Origin: a virus
Reading direction: 5' to 3' (one strand)
IMG/VR virus record: IMGVR_UViG_3300044819_000014
Coordinates: 1 to 34,885 of that record
DNA: 34,885 nucleotides
The translations under genes and the position numbers were made by a program. The notes under the pieces are model-generated. The model did not search any database, had not been told where the DNA came from, and was given only the letters and a program-made list of their open reading frames with translations. Positions 22,397 to 30,423 of the stretch are shown piece by piece (the stretch's first letter is position 1; every line of letters starts with the position of its first letter).

Positions 22397-22774
22397 TTAG
22401 CGAGACAGATTATGGAATATCTGTGGTCGCAAGTCGTCAGCCCAGATAGTCGCGTTTCTGACCCCTTGCCCGATGCGCACGCCACCGAGCGTGAAGAGGA
22501 CGGCTTTGACAAGTTTTGGATGCGTCGGAGTGTAGTGCCGTGCGATCCAGAGCGTCACGACATCCGTGATGATCAGCGATGCCAATACGCCCTTCGAGTT
22601 GTCCTTCGTGAATGCATAGAGCGGATCTATTTCGTGATGCCCCGCCTGCATATTGCGCCACGTCGTCACGTCGTCAGTCATCACGCCGGTCAGAAACAGC
22701 GTCGTGGCCGTGCGATCTTGGGCGTGAATAGAGACAGTCATCAACAGTATGGCGAGTGTCAGCAGGTGTTTCAT
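22397..22774 (-). CDS. DUF5658-like membrane protein on the opposite strand
   Basis: Reading leftwards, the 125-residue product starts with a cleavable-looking signal (MKHLLTLAILLMTVSIHA) and then has TTWRNMQAGHHEIDPLYAF, a hydrophobic segment GVLASLIITDVVTLWIA, ARHYTPTHPKLVKAVLFTLG and VRIGQGVRN. This layout (E/H-E-DP motif, then two membrane helices, then a short end) resembles DUF5658-type membrane proteins I recall from phages and bacteria. It fills exactly the space between two rightward virion genes. It has no clear ribosome-binding site, and only a weak promoter can be drawn. Probably a separately expressed extra gene (moron-like). Confidence 0.6.
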   Translation of the reverse strand: MKHLLTLAILLMTVSIHAQDRTATTLFLTGVMTDDVTTWRNMQAGHHEIDPLYAFTKDNSKGVLASLIITDVVTLWIARHYTPTHPKLVKAVLFTLGGVRIGQGVRNATIWADDLRPQIFHNLSR

Positions 22775-22792
22775 AGGGTAGAGGGTATCTAA

Positions 22793-23647
22793 ATGGCGTT
22801 CCAAGACGCAAACGGGCAATGGTACGACGACAACTACAACCAGATAGCCGATCCCTCGCAGGGAGGGAGCGGCCCAAGCCCGGCAGCGCCTGCAGCAGCC
22901 TTTATCCCTGGCAATCAGTTCACGAATACCTCTCCCACCGCGAACCAATTTCCGGCAGGCTCTGGACCAGTAGTTACGCCTGGTTATAACGGATTCAATG
23001 GTTATACCCAACCGCAGCTTGACGCGATAAATGCGGCTGGTGGCATTGCGCCGGGAAGTCCGAATTCTAAACTTGTCACTGGTTACCAGCCACCTCCAAG
23101 CGGCGATGGCAACAGTGGCAGTGTCCCTCAGACGGTTGCGCCGTTCTCTGGGGTGAATTATCCGACGTTTACGCCCCCGCCGCTGCCAGCCTCATTGCAG
23201 CAACCCTATACCCTGCCGACCGCACAGGATCTCATGACGAATGATCCAGGCTATGAGGCGCGGTACCAGCTCGGCCTGAACGCGCAGCAGGCCGATGCAG
23301 CGGCGAAAGGCACCATTCTGAACGGCGGCGAGCAGAAAGCCATTACGCGCTACGGGCAGGACTACGCGAGCGGCGAGTACAATAACTACGTGAATCAGAC
23401 GCTCGGACAGCGCCAGCAGCAGTCGTCGGATTACCTAAATCTGGCCTATGGCCCCGCATGGCAGAGCAATCAGGCCGCCGTGAATCAGTACGGGCAACTC
23501 TACAACCAGTACAAGGATCTGGTGAGCAATAACCAGAATGCTTACTATCAGAACTTTGTGCAGCCGCAACTGGGATTGGCGGCACTTGGCTTGAACGCTA
23601 CGACCGCTGGCGCGCCGAATCCGGGCGCAACAGGATCGACGCAGTAA
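22793..23647 (+). CDS. Internal virion/ejection-type protein (284 aa)
   Basis: The N-terminal third is Gly/Pro/Ser/Asn-rich and disordered (GGSGPSPAAPAAA, NQFTNTSPTANQF). The C-terminal part has DPGYEARYQLGLNAQQADAA, then GTILNGGEQKAITRYGQDYA, and a helical glutamine-rich end. The D-P-Y--R---G---L-A--G---G---A--RYGQ pattern recurs in internal or tail proteins of many short-tailed phages. It probably travels with the DNA or lines the tail channel; the exact role is unknown. Confidence 0.6.
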   Translation: MAFQDANGQWYDDNYNQIADPSQGGSGPSPAAPAAAFIPGNQFTNTSPTANQFPAGSGPVVTPGYNGFNGYTQPQLDAINAAGGIAPGSPNSKLVTGYQPPPSGDGNSGSVPQTVAPFSGVNYPTFTPPPLPASLQQPYTLPTAQDLMTNDPGYEARYQLGLNAQQADAAAKGTILNGGEQKAITRYGQDYASGEYNNYVNQTLGQRQQQSSDYLNLAYGPAWQSNQAAVNQYGQLYNQYKDLVSNNQNAYYQNFVQPQLGLAALGLNATTAGAPNPGATGSTQ

Positions 23648-23650
23648 TCT

Positions 23651-25213
23651 ATGGCGACTATCGCGGAATTGCTGTTAGCGCGCGGCGCACAGGACGCCGA
23701 CGCGCGGCGACGTGCTGGGAAAATCACCGGCAATAGCTATCGCCATCTCGCGGACTTGGTGTCACAAACAGGACGGGATATTGCGCAGCAGCAGGCGACG
23801 GCACCGCAGCGCGCGTTACAAGGCATCGCCCTACAGAAGGCGCAGCAGGAGCAGGCAGGGACACAGGTCCTGGACTCCGCACTGAAGCCCTATACGCCCA
23901 ATGGGCCACAGGAAGAGGGCGCCACAGCCGCGCCACAGCAGCATCCGTATCTGGACGATCAAACAGGGCTCTACGATACGCAAAAGCTCTCAGGCGTTCT
24001 CGCGGCAAACGGGATGGGTCACCTTGCGCCTGATTTATTAAAAGGCGTGGAATCGATCAATGACTCCATCACGAAACATCAGAAGGCGGAACAGGATCTC
24101 GCGAACGCGACGACAGTGATGTACGGCGATCTCGCGAATGGCGTCTTGACGCTGAAACACAGCACTGGGATGCCTATTGACCAAGCGATGGATCTTGTGG
24201 CGCAACCCGCGCTGAACACGAAGCGGCTGAATCCGCAGCAGTATCAGCAGATCAAAACGCAACTTGTGCAGTTGCCACCGGCGCAGCAGGACGCCGCATT
24301 GAGCAGCTATATGGACGCCGCCGCGAAAATTGCGCCTGACAAGGATCTCGGGAAGGATGCGAAACGACTGGATCGGTATAACCGAGAAACCGCATCGAAT
24401 GTCGTCGCGCCGACACCGACACGGGCCTCGATTGCGCTCGCGGCGGCTAATGGTGATCCGACAGCCGCGATGAATCTCTTAGCCCCACCAAAGGCTCCGG
24501 GAGCGACGGCTGAGGCTGACGATAATCGCTATCGCAACATTCAAGCGTCAATAAAATTAGGGCAGTCTGTGTCGCCACAAGACGCCGCGTGGGCGCAAGG
24601 CTACGAAAAACAAAAGACCCTTGGCGTAGACCTCACGGCTGGGATGGCGTCGAATCGTCAAGCAACGGCTATCGCCGCCAATACCGCGCAGCAACAGCGC
24701 GCTCAAAAGTTCCAAGAGCAGCAGCAAGGCCGCAAGGAATTGACGGAGAAGGTCGAACAGCCGTATCAGACAGCCGCATCCTCGGCGCAGACGCTACGCG
24801 ATACGGTGGCCTTAGCGAAGACTGGCAATATGTCCGCCGCTGCGCTCCAGAATCTCGAAACGACGATGGCGGCGATTCGGGCGCAAGGGTTAAATCGGAT
24901 CAATACGACAGAGATTGGCAGCACGGCCGACGCGGGCTCGCTCTGGGATCGTATCCAGAGCAAGTTCGGCAAAGTCACGGCTGGGCAACCGGTCGATCCT
25001 GCGCTCCAGAAGGACATGCAACAGTTCGCGGGCTTACTGGAACGCGCGGCGTATAAAAAATATCTCGATGGACAAACAAGCGTCACGAAACGCTATGGCC
25101 TGACAGATGAAAAGCCGCTCGCTGGCCCCACGATCTATGCGCGTGATCCCCAAGGGAATCTCCATTCGGCACCGTATGGACAGCCACTGCCGAACGGCTG
25201 GACAGAAGAATAA
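23651..25213 (+). CDS. Large internal virion (ejection-type) protein
   Basis: This 520-residue protein is almost entirely helical and rich in Ala and Gln, starting TIAELLLARGAQDADARRRA and including long stretches such as RATAIAANTAQQQRA. There is no membrane segment. Position after the tail-hub genes and composition fit the large ejection proteins (P22 gp16/gp20-like role) that leave the head before DNA and form a conduit across the host envelope. No catalytic motif is seen. Its stop overlaps the next start. Confidence 0.6.
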   Translation: MATIAELLLARGAQDADARRRAGKITGNSYRHLADLVSQTGRDIAQQQATAPQRALQGIALQKAQQEQAGTQVLDSALKPYTPNGPQEEGATAAPQQHPYLDDQTGLYDTQKLSGVLAANGMGHLAPDLLKGVESINDSITKHQKAEQDLANATTVMYGDLANGVLTLKHSTGMPIDQAMDLVAQPALNTKRLNPQQYQQIKTQLVQLPPAQQDAALSSYMDAAAKIAPDKDLGKDAKRLDRYNRETASNVVAPTPTRASIALAAANGDPTAAMNLLAPPKAPGATAEADDNRYRNIQASIKLGQSVSPQDAAWAQGYEKQKTLGVDLTAGMASNRQATAIAANTAQQQRAQKFQEQQQGRKELTEKVEQPYQTAASSAQTLRDTVALAKTGNMSAAALQNLETTMAAIRAQGLNRINTTEIGSTADAGSLWDRIQSKFGKVTAGQPVDPALQKDMQQFAGLLERAAYKKYLDGQTSVTKRYGLTDEKPLAGPTIYARDPQGNLHSAPYGQPLPNGWTEE

Positions 25214-25809
25214 TGGCTGACGATACAAAAGGCTGGACGCTTGTGGAGGAGCCGGCAATGGTCGCCAGTCACGATCAGCAGCCTGATACATCCACTGGGC
25301 TCAAGATGGCGGCGGCTGGCGCGTGGGTTCCTGTGGCGGAGAGAGTAGCAATGGAAGTCGCCACGCATCCCAATGCGGCCAAGACGGGCGCAGCCATCGG
25401 TCAAGTGCTTGGAGGCGTCGAAGGGGCACTCAAGGGCGGCCCCCTGGGGGCAGCGGGCGGCGTCTGGACAGGTGGAAAGGCAGGATGGTTCACGGGAAAA
25501 CTCGCGCAGCGTATGGCCGCTCCCGTCGCGAACGCCCTAGAAAAAGTTGCCCCCTACGCGCAGACACTTTCGACGCTTGGCGGAGCGGCTAGCGTGGGTG
25601 ACTTAGCGCAGATCGCCGAACCGACTCGCCGCGATATCGGTTTTCTCGGGATCGGTCCATCAGTAGAACCAGACGTGGCAATGTTGACCAAAGCCGTGAA
25701 GGCTGGTGCTAATCCGACGCAAGCGGCGGCGCAGTTGACGAACGGTGATCCGCGAAAATTCGCCGCGCTCATCACGGCTTACTCTCAGTCTCTCGGACAA
25801 GGACGCTAA
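25213..25809 (+). CDS. Internal virion protein with glycine-rich membrane-active stretch
   Basis: ATG 25213 overlaps the previous stop. The middle (AKTGAAIGQVLGGVEGALKG, GPLGAAGGVWTGGKAGWFTG) is a glycine-zipper-like region often found in proteins that insert into membranes. The C-terminal part has VEPDVAMLTKAVKAGANPTQ and a short helical end. It is likely part of the ejection set with the preceding gene; function inferred. Confidence 0.55.
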   Translation: MADDTKGWTLVEEPAMVASHDQQPDTSTGLKMAAAGAWVPVAERVAMEVATHPNAAKTGAAIGQVLGGVEGALKGGPLGAAGGVWTGGKAGWFTGKLAQRMAAPVANALEKVAPYAQTLSTLGGAASVGDLAQIAEPTRRDIGFLGIGPSVEPDVAMLTKAVKAGANPTQAAAQLTNGDPRKFAALITAYSQSLGQGR

Positions 25810-26748
25810 ATGGCTGCTGCGGTTTCCTCCGTTCCACGCCTGACCTTCTTCGCCAACGATGGTTCCCCGCTCACTGGCGGGAACGTCTACACCTATGCCG
25901 CCGGGACGCTGACGCCCAAGACGTTCTATAGCGATGAAGCCCAGACGGTTCCGGTCTCGAATCCGATCGTCCTCAATGCGGCTGGGCGTCCGCAAGCGTC
26001 GGCCACGGATGCCACGGAAGTCAATCTGTACTACACCGGCAGCGCGAAGTTCGTCGTCAATGATTCAGGCGGCAGCACGCTCTATACATCAGACAACGTG
26101 GAAGAAATCGCGGTCGCGGGGGGCGCGATTGCCTTCCCTGTCACGGTCACGGGGGGCACCTCGGGAGCCATCCCCTACTTTGCCTCGACCGCCTCGCTTG
26201 CGGTGTCTGCGCTGCTGACCGCCCATGCGCCGATCATTGGGGGAGGAGCTGGTACGGCTCCGAAGACCGTTGCGGCGATGACCACGGGGCAATTGCTCTA
26301 TGGCGTGACGGGCGCTGATCCAGCGCCTGGGAAACCTGCTGTTGTAACGGTTACGCCAAGCAATCCGTCTACAAATGCGACCACCTCATATCTAATGATG
26401 GGATTAGGAGCGTCGGCGACGATTACTCCAGTGGTGACCGGACGAGTGCTGTTTATGATTACGGGCACGTGCGGAAATGGGACCATAAATTCTTTAGCGG
26501 GTCTCAAGTTGGCGTACGGCACGGGTACGGCTCCTTCGAACGGTGCGGCGGCGACCGGCACAGTGATTGGGAATACGCTGACATTTAGCGCGCCGACGTC
26601 CTCGAATATTCAATCTCCATTTTGTTTGACCGCGATCGTGACTGGCTTAACGCTCTCCACGGCCTATTGGTTTGATGCACAACTCGCGGCCTTAGTGAGC
26701 GGCACGGCCACGCTCTCAGCGCCTACCTGCGTCGCCTATGAGGTCTAA
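25810..26748 (+). CDS. Tail fibre/tailspike-like protein
   Basis: The N-terminus (PRLTFFANDGSPLTGGNVYT, then GTLTPKTFYSDEAQTVPVSN, PIVLNAAGRPQ) is the well-known tail-attachment opening of many phage fibres and spikes. The C-terminal roughly 115 residues (MMGLGASATITPVVTGRVLF onwards, YGTGTAPSNGAAATGT, TAYWFDAQLA) are homologous to the end of the fibre gene 20681-21640. It thus combines a different anchor with the same tip. Confidence 0.75.
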   Translation: MAAAVSSVPRLTFFANDGSPLTGGNVYTYAAGTLTPKTFYSDEAQTVPVSNPIVLNAAGRPQASATDATEVNLYYTGSAKFVVNDSGGSTLYTSDNVEEIAVAGGAIAFPVTVTGGTSGAIPYFASTASLAVSALLTAHAPIIGGGAGTAPKTVAAMTTGQLLYGVTGADPAPGKPAVVTVTPSNPSTNATTSYLMMGLGASATITPVVTGRVLFMITGTCGNGTINSLAGLKLAYGTGTAPSNGAAATGTVIGNTLTFSAPTSSNIQSPFCLTAIVTGLTLSTAYWFDAQLAALVSGTATLSAPTCVAYEV

Positions 26749-26948
26749 TGGCTGGAGACAGGCGGCAACAGCCGTGGGCAGAAATGCTCCCACTCTCATA
26801 CGCACAGAGGATAATGAATAGCTTTGGGCGCTGGGTGATCGAGAGGCACTCCAGATTCTGTCGTCCGCCGTTTATTCCGATCGTCTGGATTGGCGTGATT
26901 CTCTGCGGAATTGCACAAGTTATTATGGTGGTTGTTGCGTATCGATGA
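26748..26948 (+). CDS. Small membrane protein (66 aa)
   Basis: ATG 26748 overlaps the fibre stop by one base (TAATG). The first part is polar and basic, with one hydrophobic segment at the end (FIPIVWIGVILCGIAQVIMV, about residues 42-62). It is the first gene of the lysis/envelope block. It could be a holin-like protein, but a single membrane helix and no charged tail leave this open. Confidence 0.55.
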   Translation: MAGDRRQQPWAEMLPLSYAQRIMNSFGRWVIERHSRFCRPPFIPIVWIGVILCGIAQVIMVVVAYR

Positions 26949-27274
26949 CCGCAACCACGGCGGCATTCGCACTCGCAGGGATACAACTGGCGCTGATCAT
27001 CGCGCTTGGAGCAGACAGATGGGTCCACAAGGTGACAGGCAAGTCACCACTCGAAGCCCGTATTCTGCGCTGCGAACAGATGATCGAAAACTGCAACGTC
27101 CGTTCCAGTCAGAAGGCGAGTGAACTGACCGTGTATTTGGACACGCGGCGGCAATGTTTCGATACCCTCAGTGAACGAGTAGCGATGATTGAAGGCGAGC
27201 TGCGAGCCATGCGGAATCAGCGCGATGATGGTTCGTTGATCCATGAACGGCGTCGTGAAGATCGGCGGCGCTGA
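26945..27274 (+). CDS. Membrane-anchored coiled-coil protein, spanin- or holin-associated-like
   Basis: The N-terminus is hydrophobic (TTAAFALAGIQLALIIALGA), followed by a long charged helical part (LEARILRCEQMIENCN, LSERVAMIEGELRAMRNQRD) and a basic end (RRREDRRR). A single N-terminal anchor plus a helical tail fits an inner-membrane spanin (Rz-like). An outer-membrane partner of the Rz1 type is not obvious, although a lipoprotein gene lies at 28756. ATG 26945 is coupled to the previous stop. Confidence 0.5.
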   Translation: MTATTAAFALAGIQLALIIALGADRWVHKVTGKSPLEARILRCEQMIENCNVRSSQKASELTVYLDTRRQCFDTLSERVAMIEGELRAMRNQRDDGSLIHERRREDRRR

Positions 27275-27486
27275 TGACTGACGCGGTGCTCGTGGCGATC
27301 GTGGCGGCGGTGCCGAGTACGCTGGCTGCCGTGCTCGGACTCGTGAACCGTCGCAAGATTGGGGATGTTCAAGTCTCGGTGGACGGCCGACTCTCGGAAC
27401 TCTTAGCACTGACCGCGAAATCATCGCGCGCAGAAGGACAGAAGGACACGAAGGACAGCAACGATGTGGACCTTTCGACAAAATGA
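27274..27486 (+). CDS. Holin-like small membrane protein (70 aa)
   Basis: ATG 27274 is coupled to the previous stop. One hydrophobic segment (VLVAIVAAVPSTLAAVLGLV, residues 5-24) is followed by a basic patch and a polar helix (GRLSELLALTAKSSRAEG). This architecture resembles phage holin or holin-like proteins encoded directly before a lytic enzyme, as it is here. It overlaps the next gene by 23 bases. Confidence 0.55.
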   Translation: MTDAVLVAIVAAVPSTLAAVLGLVNRRKIGDVQVSVDGRLSELLALTAKSSRAEGQKDTKDSNDVDLSTK

Positions 27487-27835
27487 CGGTGTGCTCCTGC
27501 ACGACGGGACCGTGATCGCGACGGGCTATTCGGGCTACGGCGCACACGCGGATCATCCGGCCGATGAGAGCTTAAAGAATCTCGGGCCGATTCCAGAAGG
27601 CGCGTACACGATTGGCGCACCAGAATACGTGGACGCGACTGGACCACATGGACCATTCGTGTTGCCACTGACGCCGAGTGCTGGCACGACGCTCTTTGGG
27701 CGTGGAAATTTTTTAATACACGGGGACAACGCGGAAGGCAATCATACCGCGTCGCAAGGCTGTATCATCATGCCAAAGTCGGTGCGTGTGCTCATCGCGC
27801 AGAGTGGCGATCCTGATCTCTCCGTCGTGACGTAA
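27464..27835 (+). CDS. L,D-transpeptidase-like (DUF2778/Tlde1-type) protein
   Basis: Residues 82-103 (FLIHGDN, then TASQGCIIMP) give the H...SxGC signature of YkuD/DUF2778 enzymes, with H86 and C100 as catalytic candidates. The earlier segment NLGPIPEGAYTI is also typical. Such enzymes cut or form bonds in peptidoglycan, and related T6SS effectors (Tlde1) damage cell walls. In this position it could serve as the endolysin or as a wall modifier. The cytoplasmic form lacks a signal peptide, so a holin would be needed. Length 123 aa is compact. ATG 27464 overlaps the holin-like gene. Confidence 0.75.
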   Translation: MWTFRQNDGVLLHDGTVIATGYSGYGAHADHPADESLKNLGPIPEGAYTIGAPEYVDATGPHGPFVLPLTPSAGTTLFGRGNFLIHGDNAEGNHTASQGCIIMPKSVRVLIAQSGDPDLSVVT

Positions 27836-27993
27836 TGGCAGAAGAAACGTCACCGACCTGTCCCAAGTGTCAAACACCGATGGCGTATAAGGGCCGGATG
27901 AGCGACTACGGCGTAGGTTCCAGCCTCTATCCGCCGGCCCTCGACAAGGAAATATGGAAATGTCCGCGCTGCAAATATATTGAGGTGAAATAG
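27835..27993 (+). CDS. Small zinc-ribbon protein (52 aa)
   Basis: ATG 27835 is coupled to the previous stop (TAATG) and the stop TAG is followed at once by the next ATG. CPKC (residues 8-11) and CPRC (about 43-46) form a zinc ribbon. The close fit between both neighbours supports it as real. Role unknown. Confidence 0.6.
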   Translation: MAEETSPTCPKCQTPMAYKGRMSDYGVGSSLYPPALDKEIWKCPRCKYIEVK

Positions 27994-28338
27994 ATGGATT
28001 CGTTATCGCCAGCCGCACAAGCCTTTTGGGGCGCGGCCATTGCGCATGTCTTGACGTTTATCGGGGCCGCGTTTGTCACGCATGGCTATGTCTCTCAGCA
28101 AGGGGCGAGCGCGTATGAACAAGAACTCGTGGGCGTCATCCTCGCCGGGGGCGTCCAGGTGTGGCGCAATCGCGTCACCTACTGGCAGCAGATTCGCGCG
28201 GTCGTCGGACAGGCGATGCCGAAAGGCACGACGCATGCCGAAGTCGTGGCGAAAGTCGCTGAACTGAAAGAGGCCAACGCGCTCCCGTCTGTCTTCACGC
28301 CATCCACTGTCGCAACAACTCTGGTGAAACCCGCATGA
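27994..28338 (+). CDS. Membrane protein, unknown role (114 aa)
   Basis: ATG 27994 directly follows the previous stop. The N-terminal half has a hydrophobic segment (IAHVLTFIGAAFVTHGYVS) and a second one (ELVGVILAGGVQVWRN), followed by a polar helix (HAEVVAKVAELKEANALP). It resembles small phage membrane proteins encoded in lysis regions; a holin role is possible. Overlaps the next gene by four bases. Confidence 0.5.
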   Translation: MDSLSPAAQAFWGAAIAHVLTFIGAAFVTHGYVSQQGASAYEQELVGVILAGGVQVWRNRVTYWQQIRAVVGQAMPKGTTHAEVVAKVAELKEANALPSVFTPSTVATTLVKPA

Positions 28339-28748
28339 CGCGTTTCAGCAATCTCACGCTCGTCATTCTTCTCGCCTGCTTCTTCACAGCGTTCCTGATC
28401 GCGTTCGATCTGACCCAGCACGCGCAGGCGCAGACAACCATCACGATCAGCGCGGCCAGCACCATCGGCGGCGATCAGACGGCCTCGAGCCTCGCGGTGG
28501 CGCAGGGCTACGTCTACCGGATGTATTTGGACGGATCGTCAACCGGCACGATCCTCGCCATGATCTGCACCGGGACGGCCTCGCCGTTTCAGTGCTTCAG
28601 TCCGTTCCCGCCGCTCACGCCGGGCAATCACACAGCCACGATCACCACGGCAAGTGTGGCAGGTGGTGAGTCGGCAAAATCCGCGTCGGTGTCGTTTACG
28701 TCTGTCGTGCTCGCGCCTTCTCCCATCGTGAACATTCGGATTCAGTAG
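28335..28748 (+). CDS. Exported protein with an Ig/fibronectin-like domain
   Basis: ATG 28335 starts a typical signal peptide (LTLVILLACFFTAFLIAFDL, then AQAQ). The mature part is a single beta-sandwich-like domain (YVYRMYLDGSSTGTIL, LTPGNHTATITTASV, SASVSFTSVV), the pattern of Ig-like or FN3 domains. It is probably sent to the periplasm or cell surface, or attached to the virion. Role unknown. Confidence 0.55.
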   Translation: MTRFSNLTLVILLACFFTAFLIAFDLTQHAQAQTTITISAASTIGGDQTASSLAVAQGYVYRMYLDGSSTGTILAMICTGTASPFQCFSPFPPLTPGNHTATITTASVAGGESAKSASVSFTSVVLAPSPIVNIRIQ

Positions 28749-28755
28749 GAGTTCT

Positions 28756-29127
28756 ATGAAGCGTGTGATTCTCGTTCTGATGTTGAGCGCGGCTGCGGCC
28801 TGCACGCCCCCGCCGACGATTGTGACGCCGCAGGGAAGAGCCGCGTTTACGGCTGATCAGGCCGTCGTCCGTGTCAATGAACTGATGAACGCCGCGATTG
28901 CCGCGAACGGGGCGACGCCGTCAGGGCTGGATACGGCCACGACGCGGATCATCGTGCAGTGGAGCGTGAGCGCGGATCAGATTCTCGCGGCCACGCCGAA
29001 CGGCTACATCGCGGCGATTCAGGCCTCATGGAATGCGCTGCAGCCACAGATCAAATCCATTCCTCCCACGTCTACCGTGGGTATTGCGCTCGCTGCGGCT
29101 GGCGCAGTGATCGGAGGACTTCAGTGA
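28756..29127 (+). CDS. Lipoprotein (123 aa)
   Basis: ATG 28756 follows TAGGAG. A signal sequence with lipobox MLSAAAAC (cysteine at residue 16) marks it as a lipoprotein. The mature part is helical (VRVNELMNAAIAANGATPSG, IVQWSVSADQILAA) and ends in a hydrophobic stretch (VGIALAAAGAVIGGL). It could be an outer-membrane lysis factor, but is longer than usual o-spanins. Coupled to the next gene by GTGA. Confidence 0.6.
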   Translation: MKRVILVLMLSAAAACTPPPTIVTPQGRAAFTADQAVVRVNELMNAAIAANGATPSGLDTATTRIIVQWSVSADQILAATPNGYIAAIQASWNALQPQIKSIPPTSTVGIALAAAGAVIGGLQ

Positions 29128-29309
29128 CGGCATCATTGCTCATTGCGTTGATCGAACAGATCGGGATTCCTGAACTGAAAACGTGGCTGGCCTCGATGTC
29201 GGCCGCAGGAAAGACGGTCACGGACGCGGATGTGATCGCGAAGCTGGCGACGGACACGAATCTCGGAGAACAGATCGGCGCTGCATGGTTGGCCGCGCAT
29301 CCGGCGTAG
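29124..29309 (+). CDS. Small helical protein (61 aa)
   Basis: GTG 29124 overlaps the lipoprotein stop. The product is helical and amphipathic (ASLLIALIEQIGIPELKTWL, then TDADVIAKLATD). A longer version starting upstream in the same frame lacks support. It overlaps the following gene by 25 bases. Similar tiny helical proteins occur in other phages, I believe, with no known role. Confidence 0.5.
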   Translation: MTASLLIALIEQIGIPELKTWLASMSAAGKTVTDADVIAKLATDTNLGEQIGAAWLAAHPA

Positions 29310-30145
29310 CGCTGGCACTGGCGCTCGGCGCGTGTGCGCTGAATCCTACGCCCGTCAGCTATCCGTCCTTCCCCTCCGGCGTCCACCACGGGATCAACGA
29401 CGCCTTCCATTCTGCGTTGCCCGCTGACGTCACGGCACACTATCGCAGCTACGGGGATGCCATTGACTTCACGATCCGCACACCGCAGCTCGGGGATCAG
29501 CCGCTCTACGCCTTCATGCTGTCAGCGGGAGGCTTCCACTGGCACATTCTCGCGTTGATCGAAGCGCCGGATGTCGTGCTCGCGGGCAAATTCGCGTATG
29601 ACTGGACGCAATGGAGCATCCCGATCCTGAGCGCCATCGAGAACGGGAACGAGCTGGAGCTCGATCCACACAACCTGACGCCCGCGCAATATGCCGAAGC
29701 GCAAACGGCGATGCTCGCGTCGGAACGCGCAGCCGGATTCCAGGGGGATGTCATCATGGGCAGCGTCTATGACATCACCCCAGAGACGCAGCAAGCGATT
29801 GAACTCGCGTACGCGCAGTGCGCGGGCTGTCTGGTCGGGGTGCATCTCTACCACCCGCTGTCGGCGTCCGATGCGGCATGGCTGAACAGCTTCAGCAACG
29901 GGGTGGCGATCACGGAATACGGCTCCCCAACGGGCTGCGGCACAGCAGAATATCAGGCGCAATCGGACTACGCGGCGAACCTCCGCGCCTCATTCGCGCA
30001 GCTCAAGTACCTGAAATATCTCCTGCTCTACCAGCGCCCTTCCGGGCCGACGTGCAGCAACGCGGATACCTTCGGGACACAAGCCTTCGATGGGACGTGG
30101 AAGCCACTGGATACCCTTCTCATGCAGTGGGTGAACGGCCACTAA
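29285..30145 (+). CDS. Lipoprotein glycoside-hydrolase-like enzyme
   Basis: ATG 29285 gives a signal with lipobox LALGAC (C17), so the enzyme would be anchored in a membrane. The rest looks like a clan-A (TIM-barrel) glycosidase: an ENGNE motif at 119-123, where N-E would carry the acid/base, then VHLYHP at 186-191, and ITEYG at 209-213, where the glutamate E211 would be the nucleophile. The spacing of about 88 residues between the two glutamates fits such enzymes. It is the last gene of the late block. The substrate cannot be told; cell-surface sugars are one possibility. A longer frame from 29183 exists but has no signal. Confidence 0.7.
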   Translation: MVGRASGVALALALGACALNPTPVSYPSFPSGVHHGINDAFHSALPADVTAHYRSYGDAIDFTIRTPQLGDQPLYAFMLSAGGFHWHILALIEAPDVVLAGKFAYDWTQWSIPILSAIENGNELELDPHNLTPAQYAEAQTAMLASERAAGFQGDVIMGSVYDITPETQQAIELAYAQCAGCLVGVHLYHPLSASDAAWLNSFSNGVAITEYGSPTGCGTAEYQAQSDYAANLRASFAQLKYLKYLLLYQRPSGPTCSNADTFGTQAFDGTWKPLDTLLMQWVNGH

Positions 30146-30155
30146 ATCACCGCGC

Positions 30156-30185
30156 TTGACACGAGTCGGCTAATCAGCGTAGATT
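30156..30185 (+). promoter_or_regulatory. Sigma-70-like promoter for the HTH gene
   Basis: TTGACA (30156-30161) and TAGATT (30180-30185) are separated by 18 bases. The start codon ATG 30193 lies 7 bases after the -10 box, so the message would be leaderless or nearly so. The layout is the same as that of the promoter at 3833-3862. Confidence 0.65.
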
Positions 30186-30192
30186 ACGTCGT

Positions 30193-30387
30193 ATGGAAGT
30201 GAACGCGCTGGACCGGCTGCATAAATTCGTCGCGAAGTTCCCCACACAGAAAGCGGCGGCCGATGCGCTCGGAATTAAACCCGCGTATCTGAGCGACCTC
30301 GTCAACATGCGGCGCGATCTCTCCGCCAACATCTTGTCGAAACTCGGATTGAAGCGGGCGATTGTGCCTGTGAAAGATCGCGGATAG
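30193..30387 (+). CDS. Cro/XRE-type helix-turn-helix regulator (64 aa)
   Basis: The segment TQKAAADALGIKPAYLSDLV (about residues 19-38) is a clear helix-turn-helix, followed by NMRRDLSANILSKLGLKRAI, which fits a short Cro-like fold with a terminal beta strand. Phages use such proteins to switch between early and late programmes or to control their own promoter. It has its own strong promoter and lies alone between the late block and the small genes that follow. No integrase or second repressor was found, so a lysogeny switch cannot be claimed. Confidence 0.75.
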   Translation: MEVNALDRLHKFVAKFPTQKAAADALGIKPAYLSDLVNMRRDLSANILSKLGLKRAIVPVKDRG

Positions 30388-30423
30388 AGCAGTCGATACG
30401 CAAGGCCTGTCCGAGATGGGCGC

